The notes: generated by a model from the sequence alone, not told the origin. DNA of 64,000 nt from Micromonospora halotolerans (GCF_032108445.1 NZ_CP134876.1:6138001-6202000), one strand, 5' to 3'; shown: positions 1 through 8,856, counted from the first letter of the stretch. Numbers and translations: made by a program.

Positions 1-210
1 CGGCGCTCGGCGAGGAACCACCGGCCGCCCTGGCGGACGAAGGTGTCCTGGTAGCGGATCGACATGACCATGAGGTGCGCTGTCCCTCCTCGACCCAGAG
101 GTCGTGCGCCAGACAGTAGGTTCTCCGGTGGCGCGCTCACCGTCGAGGATCACCGTGCCGTCCTCGTGCGTCCCCCAGCACGACCGCGGTCGTCCACCGG
201 TCGGGCCACC
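1..210 (-). pseudogene. SnoaL/NTF2-like gene remnant, runs off left edge
   Basis: Read on the minus strand, bases 80 to 1 translate as the C-terminal part of an NTF2/SnoaL-type fold (MVMSIRYQDTFVRQGGRWF followed by LAER), a pattern common in such proteins. Upstream pieces typical of the same domain (THEDGTVILDGERATG, then TYCLAHDLWVEEGQRT) are each in a different frame, so at least two single-base frameshifts separate them. SnoaL-like proteins are small alpha+beta barrels acting as isomerases or hydrolases. With the reading frame broken this copy is probably dead. Its natural C-terminus lies outside the window. Confidence 0.6.
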
Positions 211-436
211 GGCCTGCGGCCGTCGGCTGCCTGTCGGTCTCGAGTTCCGGGGTGAGTGCGGGCCGTCGAGCCAGCGGCGCGGCCGAGAGCAGCTAGCTCA
301 CCGCCCAAGCTCCCGGAACGCTGGGTCGATGCACCCACTCGCCGTCGGGCCGAAGACACTGCCGGGCACGCTCCCTACCCGCGGACTGACGGTGACCGCG
401 CCCTCATCCCCGGCCTCTCGACAGTGGTGTGCAACG

Positions 437-808
437 ATGGAAGGCGTGGGAACTGCGAAAACTGCGACGCCAGCCATCTCGCCCCTCGCTGGCGAGCCGA
501 TCGAGCGTGCCGATGCCGAACGGCTCGCGGGAGTACTCAAGGCGTTCGCCGATCCGGCCCGGCTGCGACTGCTCAGTCTGATCCAGTCGGCTCCGCAGGG
601 GGAGGCGTCCGTCAGTGACCTCACCGCGCCCCTCGGACTCTCCCAGCCGACCGTCAGTCACCACCTGCGGATCCTCACCGAGGCCGGCCTGATCGAGCGT
701 GACAAGCGCGGCGTCTGGGCGTACTACCGGCTCGTGCCGTCCGCCATCGCGGCGGTCGCCGACCTGTTGACCCCACCCCGCAAGCGAGCAACGAAGAAGA
801 CCCGCTGA
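437..808 (+). CDS. ArsR/SmtB-family transcriptional regulator (copy 1)
   Basis: A 123-aa winged-helix regulator. The ATG at 437 is chosen because homology to the second copy in this window starts there; the upstream open frame is not conserved. The recognition helix region is GLSQPTVSHHLRILTEAG (about residues 69-86), followed by the wing (RGVWAYYRLVP). The CVC metal box of true ArsR proteins is missing: SVSDLTAPLG stands in its place and the protein has no cysteine, so a thiol-metal sensor is unlikely. It probably represses a nearby gene, but no obvious target adjoins it. The basic C-terminus (RKRATKKTR) is shared with the copy at 21776-22147. Confidence 0.9.
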   Translation: MEGVGTAKTATPAISPLAGEPIERADAERLAGVLKAFADPARLRLLSLIQSAPQGEASVSDLTAPLGLSQPTVSHHLRILTEAGLIERDKRGVWAYYRLVPSAIAAVADLLTPPRKRATKKTR

Positions 809-995
809 CCAGCGCCATCGAAGAGCGTCGCCGGCGCCGCCCTGCTTCAACCGACGCACTGTCTGGGGTCACCGCATCCCCAAGCTCCCAATCCGCTCCC
901 CCGGCCTCCGTCAACCGGCTCACCGAGCCGAGCCAGCGACGCCTCGACGGCCATGACCGGCCCGCGTTCCTGGGAGGCAGCTGTCATGGTGGCCC

Positions 996-1829
996 GTGAT
1001 GCTCGCGACGTCAGACGCGCCGGACAACGTGTCGTTGGCGGCGCCTATGGTGTCGGCCATGACGTGGTACGAAGGGCTACCGCCGGGCATCCCTGAGGGC
1101 CGGTTGATGAAGCCATACAACGGCGCCACGCCGGTGTACTGGCTCTCCTCACGTCCCGCCGCAGCGGGTGATTGGTCCCGGTGGCGGGCCCAGCATCACC
1201 GAACCGGACTTTGGCCGCTGCTCGCGCTGCACGTCGAGGGCGAGGACGAACCGTTCGGCATCGACGCCGAATACGACCGCATCACCACGATTGAGCACCA
1301 CGACAGCGGTGTGGTCCTCGGCGAATGGTGGCAGTGGATTACCAAGGACGACCTCGACCAAGAAGCCGCCACCAACCTCGGCTACCTCAATCCGGTCGGT
1401 GCACGATGGCCCGGCCTCACACCTGACCCGGATCGGCAAGGCCCGGTGGAGCGCTTCGCCGACCAGTACGCCGACGTACCCTGCACCAGCCCGGCGCGCC
1501 TCGCGCTGGTCCCCGCGACCGACGGCGCACATGCATTGACAGAGATCGGCTGGACCGGGCCGCTCAACCACGACAACGACACCGCCCGCTTCGCCGCCGT
1601 TGCCCGCGACTGGCAGCGCCGGTTCGGGGCCACGGTCGTCGGGCTGAGCTTCGACACCCTTCACTTGAGCATCGCCGCGCCACCGGTCACCCTCGACCTG
1701 GCCCTGCAGGTGACCGCCGAACACTTCGCGTTCTGCCCGGACAACATCTGGCAGAGCCACACCGACACCTTCCCGAAGTATGCCGAAGCGATCATGGGCT
1801 TGAACTGCTGGAGCTTCTGGTGGGACTGA
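996..1829 (+). CDS. DUF4253 domain-containing protein
   Basis: Up to 277 aa if the GTG at 996 is used; an in-frame ATG at 1059 (MTWYEGLPPG) is an alternative and neither has a well-placed ribosome binding site. The C-terminal half fits DUF4253, a domain found in many actinobacteria, including the late AEHFAFCPDNIWQ segment and the terminal LNCWSFWWD. No catalytic role is known for the family. It is a soluble protein rich in tryptophan and acidic residues. A perfect hairpin 180 bp downstream separates it from the convergent gene at 2084-2251. Confidence 0.8.
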   Translation: MMLATSDAPDNVSLAAPMVSAMTWYEGLPPGIPEGRLMKPYNGATPVYWLSSRPAAAGDWSRWRAQHHRTGLWPLLALHVEGEDEPFGIDAEYDRITTIEHHDSGVVLGEWWQWITKDDLDQEAATNLGYLNPVGARWPGLTPDPDRQGPVERFADQYADVPCTSPARLALVPATDGAHALTEIGWTGPLNHDNDTARFAAVARDWQRRFGATVVGLSFDTLHLSIAAPPVTLDLALQVTAEHFAFCPDNIWQSHTDTFPKYAEAIMGLNCWSFWWD

Positions 1830-2009
1830 CCCCGCGATCGAGGCAGCGCGCTCGGAAGGGCCGCGACGGCGATCACCGCGCTGGCAGCAGCAACCACCCG
1901 GACCCCCGCAAATGTGCTCCGATCGACGGATGAGCCGCCAAGTCCGTGACCAGCCTTGGTAGCCGTACCCCCAAGCCGTACGCCCATGCAGCATGGCGCT
2001 TCAAGCCGT

Positions 2010-2038
2010 GTTAGCCGTCACCGAAGGTGACGGCTAAC
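2010..2038. terminator. 13-bp perfect hairpin between convergent genes
   Basis: GTTAGCCGTCACC (2010-2022), loop GAA, GGTGACGGCTAAC (2026-2038). It lies between the DUF4253 gene and the small minus-strand membrane gene, so a bidirectional terminator is the likely role. There is no long T-tract on either side. Confidence 0.7.
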
Positions 2039-2083
2039 AAACCTGCTGCGGCACCGGCGCCGGAGTGCCGACGATCTGGCAGG

Positions 2084-2251
2084 TCAGGTGACCCCGACGT
2101 TCAGGTAGAAGTGGCCGAGCTTGAGCGAGAGAGAGGCGCCTCCGAAGTGGTGAATGAGCAGGGCCAACAGGATGACGATCAAGATGCAGACGACGAGCCA
2201 GATCAGGAACCACACGAACCCTGGGATCCCGTAGCGACCGACGCGAGCCAT
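2084..2251 (-). CDS. Small single-pass membrane protein
   Basis: A 55-aa protein beginning MARVGRYGIPGF. The ATG at 2251 is preceded by GAGGGGG at good spacing, whereas the longer open frame has no such signal. Residues about 8-30 form one strongly hydrophobic helix (FVWFLIWLVVCILIVILLAL), and the rest is a short polar tail. I do not recognise a family. The gene stands alone, downstream of nothing obvious on its strand, and ends convergently with the DUF4253 gene. Confidence 0.6.
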   Translation of the reverse strand: MARVGRYGIPGFVWFLIWLVVCILIVILLALLIHHFGGASLSLKLGHFYLNVGVT

Positions 2252-2574
2252 TAGGCTCGCCCCCTCGCGGTTGGCACTGCAAAAGGCACCGCCACGCATG
2301 GACGTGTCGGCTGTCGGTAACTGCGCCCGACGCTAGCGGACGTCTCCATACAGCCTCCTTCATTGACGTGTCCGCGAAATTCCCTACCGAGACGCTCGTC
2401 AAACTGGGACGGAGGAGCCCTGATCTTGTCTGGCGGGTCAGGCGTGCCAGACCCGGCACCCATGATCTAAGACATGGCTGGTCGGAACGTGTGACTCCTA
2501 TCCATGATCGGCCGCCTGACGTCGGCCGCTTACTCGACTCTCTTTGCCGCCGGTCAAGACTCTCCAGAGGCCCG
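2252..2574. other. Intergenic, promoter region of the small membrane gene
   Basis: No coding signal is seen on either strand. The minus-strand promoter of the 55-aa membrane protein must lie here. Confidence 0.4.
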
Positions 2575-3190
2575 CTACGAAGTGACGGTCCAGCGGGACA
2601 CGACCGCCGGCCGCTCCGGCGCGTACTCGACGTCGACCGGCCGCTTGTTCCCGGGCGCCGGGTAGGTGATCCAGCCCCGGATGCACCGGCCCCAGGCGAC
2701 GTTCTTCTCCCCAGACGGGTACTGCGGCTCAGGGAACTGGTTGTAGCCGGCCTCAGGGAACTGGTTGTAGCCGGCGGAGGACGCCTCGATCTGGCTGCCG
2801 TCGGCGTACACCAGCCTCCACAGGGAGTTGGACACGGCGATTGCCCTGGTGCTCCTGCTCGCCGGCCGGCTTGTGGGCGCACACCTTGACGTCGATCGCG
2901 GCCCACACGTACCCCGGCTGCTCGTCGGGGCGGGGTGCGGTCCGGGCGACGACGTGCCGGTAGGAGTAGATGGTGGCGGTGGCGACACCGTCAGCGGTGG
3001 CGAACGTCTTGCCCATCGCCAGGGGGCGGTGGGGTCGAACGTCGGCAATGGCGCGCACCTCAACGCCACCGAGCACCGGGCCGTGCTGCACACCGCGCTG
3101 CGGCTGCCCCGCGCCGCAGGCCGGACTGCCAGGCAGTGTCTTCAAAGGTTTACAGCCGTTGGCTCTGGAGGCGCTCCTCATCGGCGTCAC
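2575..3190 (-). pseudogene. Frameshifted gene of unknown function with a 24-bp tandem repeat
   Basis: Two minus-strand frames read as one protein. The first half contains KTFATADGVATATIYSYRHV and PGYVWAAIDVKVCAHKPAG. After a frameshift near 2850 it continues as AIAVSNSLWRLVYADGSQIEAS and ends in VVSRWTVTS. The pattern is that of a secreted or surface DUF4352-like beta domain, but that assignment is weak and no signal peptide remains. In the second half a 24-bp unit is repeated exactly twice (2728-2775), giving GYNQFPEAGYNQFPEP. The repeat could be the result of replication slippage. Confidence 0.5.
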
Positions 3191-3205
3191 ACGGTGGCCG
3201 GTGCG

Positions 3206-3946
3206 TCAGGCCGTGGCGGGCATCCACGGCTCGAGCAGCGTGGGGTCGGCTACCACGGACTCGACCTGACGACGCTCCTCCACGGTCAGGCTGAGTTGCC
3301 GGAGCCTGGCGCCCCACTCCGGTACCCGTTCCGACTCCTCCAGCGCCGTCGACAGCTCGATGAGCACGGCCAGCGCCACTGCCTGTTGCACGGTCGGTGC
3401 GCCGTCGCCGTGGCGGCGCAGTCCCGAGTTCACGGCTCGGAAGGCCTGCCGGTCGTCATTCTTGAACTCGCGCAGGATCCGCGCGTTGTCCAGAACCCGG
3501 GCAAGCCCTTGCAGCTGCTTGGAGCCGCCGTACTCCAACTCCGTCGGCTCGTTCCGCTGGATGAAGATGATCGAGTTTCCCGACGGGTCCGCGACGGTGA
3601 ACCGTGAGGCACCGGGCCGGTACCGCGTTATCCGAGGTAGACCCGTGGCAAGCACCTTTCCGTACGCGCGGCGCATCGCGTCGGTGAACTCTGCGTGGTA
3701 CGGCGCGACCCTGTCCACCATTACCAGGCATCCGCCGGTGTTCTCCGACGGGTCCAGGTTGCTGGGCGCGCGCCCGTAGTGCAGGTCGAACCCTCGCCAC
3801 CGGAACGCCAGGTAGAGGTAGGGCTTCCTCCGTTCTTAGGTCACGGCGAAGCCCAGGGCGCGCCAGAAGGCCAGGGTTTCCTCCGGTGCCACACAGGGCA
3901 GCATCGGCACGGTGGTCTCGTTGGGCTGGACACTTTCGTCAAGCAT
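3206..3946 (-). pseudogene. VOC (glyoxalase/bleomycin-resistance) family gene with one in-frame stop
   Basis: From the ATG at 3946 (GAGGTG upstream) the frame reads MLDESVQPNETTVPMLPCVA, continues to LGFAVT, then meets TAA at 3836-3838. It resumes in the same frame with ERRKPYLYLAFRWRGFDLHY, continues through the VOC motif ADPSGNSIIFIQRNEP and ends at 3206. The total is 246 codons, a normal length for this group. Relatives often have Tyr at the stop position, so a single TAC-to-TAA change is enough. Domain order and conserved residues are otherwise intact. It is either a fresh nonsense mutation or a sequencing error. Confidence 0.8.
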
Positions 3947-4264
3947 CGTCAGCACCTCATTTGGTCGACAGGGCAGGCGACGCAGCAGTCTGCCAAACCC
4001 GCGACCATCACGCACATGCGAGAACTCGACGGCCGATGAGCTGGCCGCGGTGGGCATAATGTCGCTGCCGCACCCGCCCGGGCTCGTGAACGGGCTGCTG
4101 CGGCCAGGCTGCGCTAGGCACCGCCGGGCGTGGGTCGTCGCTGGCGAGCGGCTGCACCCGGGCAAGTACGCCGGTGGCCCGCCGTCGCGCTGGCGTTCGC
4201 CGTGCCGCGCGACGCCAAGCTCAACGTGCACCCCGCCGCCCCAGGGGCGTCAGCACAGCACCAC
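3947..4264. other. Intergenic, nothing recognised
   Basis: A weak coding-like stretch on the plus strand near 4050-4250 (starting MSLPHPPGLVNG) matches no family I know. The rest appears non-coding. Confidence 0.3.
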
Positions 4265-4969
4265 CTACTGCGTTGTGCCCAGCGATTCCATTTTGACGCC
4301 GCGGCGGATCAGCAACGAGGTCGGCGGCCAAGCGGCGAAGAAGCCGATGATCAGCCCGACCTGGATAATGAGCCAAAACACCGGACTACTGGGCCGAAGG
4401 GTCTCGTGGAAAACAAGAAAATGCATTAGCGCCAGCCAACCAAATAGGCCAAACTCGAAGACGGACACGGTCAGCAGGTCGCTCCTGAAAAATTTCCGCA
4501 TTGCGGCCCACGCTCTTCGACCACCCGTCCGAGCCTCAGCAGAGTAGCGAAATGCAATGCCTATGACCACTGCGCCTACATAGTCGCCGACGACTTCGGG
4601 CCACACTGTGCTACCGAATATTTCGAGGCCAACGCCGTAGGTTATAGGCGTAGCAATGATGACACCCAGAGTGCAGTGCGTGCCACAATGATAAATTTGG
4701 ATTATCGTAGGAGCATGTCGCGACCTTCTGGGCGGGTCGCCGTGCCGGTCCAGCCACCGGGGAGACAGCGGTCTACCCCACTTTCTGTAGGCCAGGGCAG
4801 CTGCTGGGCCAAGGTAGAGGGCGGTCGCTGGCCAGACCAACTCCATGACCTTGACCGGCTGACGATATCCAAAAACAAACTGGTCAACAACGACAACGAC
4901 GGTGCTGACCAACCCCACAAAGAGCAAAGCCCACGAAAGCATCAGGAGCCACGTCGGTTGCAAAGTCAT
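4265..4969 (-). CDS. DUF4396 integral membrane protein
   Basis: A 234-aa membrane protein. The ATG at 4969 (MTLQPTWLLM) is chosen because it sits behind GGAG and homology begins there; the open frame runs on upstream into unrelated DNA. It has five or six hydrophobic segments. The DUF4396 hallmark, a His/Cys-rich turn entering a helix, is seen as YHCGTHCTLGVIIATP around residues 93-108. Its role is unknown; in other bacteria such proteins often sit near metal or redox genes. Base composition is lower in GC than in its neighbours, with AT-rich codons near 4620-4700, which suggests transfer. Confidence 0.8.
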   Translation of the reverse strand: MTLQPTWLLMLSWALLFVGLVSTVVVVVDQFVFGYRQPVKVMELVWPATALYLGPAAALAYRKWGRPLSPRWLDRHGDPPRRSRHAPTIIQIYHCGTHCTLGVIIATPITYGVGLEIFGSTVWPEVVGDYVGAVVIGIAFRYSAEARTGGRRAWAAMRKFFRSDLLTVSVFEFGLFGWLALMHFLVFHETLRPSSPVFWLIIQVGLIIGFFAAWPPTSLLIRRGVKMESLGTTQ

Positions 4970-5174
4970 CTCCGTTCGCTCCAGGGCACTCGATGCAAAT
5001 GTCGGTGGCGACGGAAGTGACGAACTCCGCCACCAGGTGAGGAAGGCGACCCAAGATGCCGCCTCAAACATAAGAGCACATCGGGCGGCGAGGCGTCCGG
5101 CATCGCCCACCTGCACAAGATCGTGGCGACTATGTCGCGTTCGGGTGAGCAAATCGGACGCGGGACAGGAGCGC

Positions 5175-5342
5175 TTCTCGCTGAGGGGCGGTGGCGAGTG
5201 GGACGCCGAGGGGTAGGAGGCCGAGCCGGATGTTCGGCACGCCGACCACGGTTTGCAGCCGGCCGAGCTGGCCGCGCATGACCTCGGGTGAGGTGAGCAG
5301 CCAGCGCAGCACGGGCTCGGCGAGCAGGAACTCGAACCGCTT
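5175..5342 (-). pseudogene. DUF5753 (Scr1-type XRE regulator) remnant
   Basis: The minus strand reads KRFEFLLAEPVLRWLLTSPE, continues VMRGQLGRLQTVVG and VPNIRLGLLPLGV. This is the middle of the DUF5753 domain that follows an XRE helix-turn-helix in Scr1-family regulators. The HTH, the first third and the C-terminus are absent and a TGA precedes the fragment. Such regulators are common near integrative elements in this group, which fits the tRNA fragment next to it. Confidence 0.7.
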
Positions 5343-5413
5343 GGTTCAAGCGAGGGCGAAGACCGCTTGGCTGTATGGATGGCTGTACTCGGGAGATCAA
5401 CCAAGGAAGTGCA

Positions 5414-5460
5414 GGTGGAGCCCAGGGTGACTTGAACCCCTAACCCCTGCCTTGCAAAGA
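5414..5460 (-). repeat. 3' half of a tRNA-Ala(TGC)-like gene, probable attachment-site relic
   Basis: Minus strand: CTTTGCAAGGCAG (anticodon TGC in its loop with the 3' stem), then a variable region, GGTTCAAGT (T-loop) and GGGCTCCACC (acceptor 3' side). Compared from memory with actinobacterial tRNA-Ala(TGC), both ends match and the middle has diverged. There is no 5' half, so it cannot make a tRNA. Duplicated tRNA 3' ends are typical att sites left by integrative elements. Confidence 0.65.
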
Positions 5461-5513
5461 TCAAGACTCCTGTCGGCCGGCGCTGGCTACTGCGGGTCTG
5501 ACATGATCACAAC

Positions 5514-5669
5514 GTGCCCGACCCCGCGCCCCCCGACGGCAGTCCGCCTACGGAGCCGTCTGCGCCGACGGCGCGGAGCGAACTGCCCCCACTACTCGTT
5601 CTGCTGCTCGCATCGGCCGTTCTGCTGGCGCTGTCTTTCGGCTGCGCCGCCTTGTGGCTGTACAACTAA
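5514..5669 (+). CDS. Small C-terminal-anchored membrane protein
   Basis: A 51-aa frame from GTG at 5514 to TAA at 5667-5669. The first 25 residues are proline- and threonine-rich (PDPAPPDGSPPTEPSAPTA). A single hydrophobic helix follows (PPLLVLLLASAVLLALSFG) and ends CAALWLYN. The bias towards G or C at third positions and the clean soluble-linker plus anchor layout argue that it is real. There is no strong ribosome binding site and no recognised family. Confidence 0.45.
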   Translation: MPDPAPPDGSPPTEPSAPTARSELPPLLVLLLASAVLLALSFGCAALWLYN

Positions 5670-5963
5670 CTGGCCGTCCGATGCGCTGGAGAGCGCCAGT
5701 TTGGAAGTGCCTGATTCGCCGCCCGTGATGCCTGGAACGCCTGCTCGCGACGGTCGTGGTGCTGGCCGCTCGTGCCCGCCCGTGACCGCTTAGCCTTTCA
5801 ACTACTGGCCCGTGGACGGCCCGGCGCGTGCCTTCTCTGGTCCACAGCCTCGGCCTGCCTACTGAAGCCTTCGGGGCTGCTATTTTGCCGCCGGTGTCGG
5901 CGACGCGTGAAGACTGACCCTCAGGGGGCGGGCGAATCTGGACCCCCTTCCAGTATCGGGAGG
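5670..5963. other. Intergenic / left flank of IS21 stub
   Basis: No gene is seen. The last 60 bases probably include the left end of the IS21 element. Confidence 0.3.
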
Positions 5964-6255
5964 GTGTTGAGCGTGGAGGACTGGGCGGAGATCCCCCGTC
6001 TGCATCGGTCTGAGGGGATGCCGATCAAGGCGCTCGCTCGCAAGTTGGGTGTCGGCCGGAACACAGTTCGGCGGGCGTTGGCGCCGGAGGGGCCGCCGCG
6101 GTATTCGCGGCCGGCGAAGCCGTCGATCGTGGATGCGGTGGAGCCGCAGATCCGGGCGTTGTTGCAGCAGTGGCCGGAGATGCCCGCGACGGTGATCGCC
6201 GAGCGGATCGGGTGGACGCGGTCGTTGACGGTGCTCAAGGACCGAGTGCGAGTGG
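5964..6255 (+). mobile_element. IS21-family transposase IstA, N-terminal stub
   Basis: Starts GTG TTG AGC GTG GAG (LSVEDWAEIPRLHRSEGMP), then KALARKLGVGRNTVRRAL, the IstA helix-turn-helix. It runs to GWTRSLTVLKDRVR, where similarity stops abruptly. The catalytic DDE domain and IstB are missing, so the element is dead. The break lies about 180 bp from the end of the glycoside hydrolase operon. Confidence 0.8.
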
Positions 6256-6336
6256 GGGCCACGCCCACCCACGTCAGCGACGGCACCTCGGCTCGGCTTC
6301 CGCGCTGCCGGCCACTCGCAAGATCATGCTCGATCG

Positions 6337-6376
6337 CGGAAGTAGGGCCCTACGGCGCGTGGCACTGGGCCCTACT
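6337..6376. repeat. Perfect 12-bp inverted repeat (GAAGTAGGGCCC), 16-base loop
   Basis: GAAGTAGGGCCC at 6337-6348 pairs exactly with GGGCCCTACTTC at 6365-6376. It is 60 bp beyond the stop codon of the minus-strand hydrolase gene, so it may terminate that operon. It could also be an end of the truncated IS. Confidence 0.6.
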
Positions 6377-6434
6377 TCGCTGCACCGGTGCGATCGACGG
6401 GTTGGGCAGGTCGACCTATACCCTTGCGGCGCCG

Positions 6435-7976
6435 TCAGGCGGCCCCACGCAGCTGTGGAAGGTTCTGGTCGGCCGGCACGTTGAAGGTCTCCTGGGCGAT
6501 CAGTGGACGGATCCGGCGTTCGAACTGGGGCGAGACGAACGCGCGGCGCAGGAGGTCGTTGGCGAGCTCGTTGCCGAGCGCACCCATGATCATGGCCTGG
6601 TCGAGCGAGAGGTAGCGCTTGGCCACGGTGCCGCTGCCGAGCGCGATCGCGTCGTAGAAGCCGCCGGGGCCGTACGAGTCGAAGTTGGCCTTGAGTCTGG
6701 CGAGGTTGTCGACGACCGCCGGCTTGGCGTACGGGAGGGCGAGGAACGCCGCGTGCGGAGTCACCACGCCGTTGCCGTAGTCGGGGTCCGGTCCGGCCGG
6801 GCGGCAGTCGCCGAATCCGGCGTCATACTTCGAGTGCTCCATATCGGACGGGTAGCCGTCGGTGTCCATGCCCATCGCGTCGACACCCCAGGCCTGGTAA
6901 CCGCCGGCCGGATCGCTGGCCGGGGAGAAGCCCCAGTAGCCGTACCCGGCGTCATTCATCCCGTGCTCGATCTGGCCGGCGACCGTCGCGGGATGATTGC
7001 GGCCCCAGCTGTTGGGCGCCCACCGCGCTTCGGGCACGAACAGGTCGGGCATCAGCGCCTCGAACATGTCGCCACCCCAACTGGGTACGAACTGGATGCC
7101 GCGGTACCGGTACGCGCCTTCGTACACCGCAACGCCCTCGTAGGTGGTGTTGAAGCCGACCGGCTGCATCTCGTGCCAGCTCCAGTCGCAGGTGGCCGGA
7201 AGGGTGCGCATGGTGTTGTAGTAGGCCTTCGGCGGGATCTGGCCCATCGCGATGCCGAGGTACGTCGCGATGCGCGGCTCGGTGACGGTGATGTCGTAGT
7301 GGTTGCAGGTGAACCAGACGCCGTCGCGCTGCCGTGCGCACCCCGGCGGCGGCGCGTCCCAGAAGCCGCCGGCGATCAGGCCGCTGGCCCCGAACGGGGT
7401 CGACGCCGCCGGGTTGTAATAGAAGCCGAAGTTCATCTTGCGCAGGATCGCGTCGGCCTGGCCGCGCAGCTCAGGCACGGCGCCCTTGACCACATTGAGC
7501 GCGGCCGCGAGCCATCCGTTGTCGACGCTGGACAGGAACGGGTAGACGGTGTCACCGTTGTCGGGCCAGACCGTGACGACTGAGCCGTTCCGCGGGTCGT
7601 ACCAGTTGTAGTACATGCCCGACGGGGTGTGGTGCTTGAGCCGGGCGAGCGTGTCGAGGGTCTTGGCGATCCGTTGGCGGGCTTCCAGACGCGAGATGAT
7701 GCCGAGCTTGCTGGCGACCACCGCGGACCACATGTAGCCGCCGATGTTGGTGGGGGACGTGTAGGTGGCGCGGCCGCCGGCGGCGAGGTCGCCGGTGATG
7801 TTGTCGGCGATGAGGCCGGTGCCGGGGTCGGTCATGGCGGCCATCGACCGCCATGTGTCTGTGGCGTAGCGGAGCAGGGCCCGGTCGGGGCCGCGCTCGT
7901 CGGATGCCGCGCCGGCGGCCGAGCCGCCCGTCAGCACGAGCGCCAGCGCGAGGAGCGGTGCGAGTAGGCGTCGCAT
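6435..7976 (-). CDS. Secreted glycoamylase-like glycoside hydrolase (GH144-type)
   Basis: A 513-aa protein with a signal peptide (MRRLLAPLLALALVLTGGSA) and AAGGAG-like ribosome binding site before the ATG at 7976. The body matches the glycoamylase-like fold (PF10091), with CDWSWHEMQPVGFNTTYEG, FVPSWGGDMFEALMPDLF, WGRNHPATVAGQIEHGMNDA, GYGYWGFSPASDPAGGYQ and a C-terminal YLSLDQAMIMGALGN. The best-studied relatives are endo-beta-1,2-glucanases, but substrate cannot be fixed from sequence. It is the last gene of an operon with two ABC permeases and a binding lipoprotein, which suggests that it releases oligosaccharides outside the cell for that importer. Confidence 0.85.
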   Translation of the reverse strand: MRRLLAPLLALALVLTGGSAAGAASDERGPDRALLRYATDTWRSMAAMTDPGTGLIADNITGDLAAGGRATYTSPTNIGGYMWSAVVASKLGIISRLEARQRIAKTLDTLARLKHHTPSGMYYNWYDPRNGSVVTVWPDNGDTVYPFLSSVDNGWLAAALNVVKGAVPELRGQADAILRKMNFGFYYNPAASTPFGASGLIAGGFWDAPPPGCARQRDGVWFTCNHYDITVTEPRIATYLGIAMGQIPPKAYYNTMRTLPATCDWSWHEMQPVGFNTTYEGVAVYEGAYRYRGIQFVPSWGGDMFEALMPDLFVPEARWAPNSWGRNHPATVAGQIEHGMNDAGYGYWGFSPASDPAGGYQAWGVDAMGMDTDGYPSDMEHSKYDAGFGDCRPAGPDPDYGNGVVTPHAAFLALPYAKPAVVDNLARLKANFDSYGPGGFYDAIALGSGTVAKRYLSLDQAMIMGALGNELANDLLRRAFVSPQFERRIRPLIAQETFNVPADQNLPQLRGAA

Positions 7977-8005
7977 GGCTCTCCTTGTCTGGTTGGGGGG
8001 ATGGA

Positions 8006-8854
8006 TCACTTGATTCCGGTGGTCGCGATGCCGCGCAGGAAGTGCCGCTGCAGGAGCAGGAACACGAGAAGCACCGGGAGCACGACGACGACCGCGCCGG
8101 CGAGGAGCAGGCCGTAGTTGCGTTCGTTCTCGCCGACGCTGTAGAGCGCGAGGGCGACCGGCAACGTGTACTTGTCCTCCGTCGTGGCGACCACGAGGGG
8201 CCACAGGAAGTTGTTCCAGGACGCGAGGAACGTGAGGATCCCGAGGGTGGCAAGTGCCGGCCGGCACAGTGGCAGCACCACCCGCCAGAAGATCCGGAAC
8301 TCGCCGGCGCCGTCGACCCGGGCCGCCTCGATGAGCTCGTCGGGGATCGACTGGAGAAACTGCCGCATGAGGAACACGCCGAACGGTCCGACGAGGAACG
8401 GCAGGATCAGGCCGGCGTACGTGTTGGTCAGGCCCATGTTGCTGACCAGCACGAACTGCGGGACGAAGGTCACCATGCCGGGCACCATGAGCATGCCGAG
8501 CACGGCCAAGAAGAGCGCCCGCTTGCCGGGGTATCGCAGCTTGGCCAACGCGTACCCGACGAGCGAGCAGAACAGCAGGTTGCCGACCATGACCAGGGTC
8601 GCGACCAGTGCCGAGTTGAAGAAGTAGAGCGGGAAGTCGAGCCGGGAGAACAGCCCACGGAAGTTGTCGAGCGTGACCGTCTCGGGCCACCAGGTCGGCG
8701 GCACATCGCGGATCTCCCGCTCCGGTTTGAGCGACGAGAGGGCCATCCAGACGAATGGTCCGGCCACGGCGAGCAGCCCGAGGACCAGGACGACGTAAAG
8801 CACGGTCTTCGCGACCCGATCACGGGTACGCAGGGCGGTGTCCTTCGTGGCCAT
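8006..8854 (-). CDS. Carbohydrate ABC transporter permease (MalG type)
   Basis: A 282-aa inner-membrane permease with six predicted helices. The cytoplasmic EAA loop is seen as DELIEAARVDGAGEFRIFWR around residues 190-210, where it contacts the ATPase. It ends HFLRGIATTGIK, typical of CUT1-family MalG-like subunits. The ATG at 8854 is used; its stop lies 29 bases before the hydrolase start and its start overlaps nothing, with the MalF-like gene ending 3 bases upstream. The operon has no ATPase gene, so a shared MsiK-like ATPase elsewhere is expected. Confidence 0.9.
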   Translation of the reverse strand: MATKDTALRTRDRVAKTVLYVVLVLGLLAVAGPFVWMALSSLKPEREIRDVPPTWWPETVTLDNFRGLFSRLDFPLYFFNSALVATLVMVGNLLFCSLVGYALAKLRYPGKRALFLAVLGMLMVPGMVTFVPQFVLVSNMGLTNTYAGLILPFLVGPFGVFLMRQFLQSIPDELIEAARVDGAGEFRIFWRVVLPLCRPALATLGILTFLASWNNFLWPLVVATTEDKYTLPVALALYSVGENERNYGLLLAGAVVVVLPVLLVFLLLQRHFLRGIATTGIK

Positions 8855-8856
8855 CG

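Noticed and set aside
2728..2775. CRISPR-like repeat
   Set aside because: Only two directly adjoining 24-bp copies and no spacers; they are in a coding remnant.
5414..5460. Functional tRNA gene
   Set aside because: Only the 3' half is present; no D-arm or 5' acceptor strand exists upstream on the minus strand.
5772..7583. 603-codon plus-strand open frame
   Set aside because: Its 5' third contains the real IS21 IstA stub; the rest is the mirror of the glycoside hydrolase gene.
6435..8690. 751-codon minus-strand frame joining permease and hydrolase
   Set aside because: The upstream part is a wrong-frame reading of the permease; hydrolase signal peptide and ribosome binding site at 7976 define the true start.
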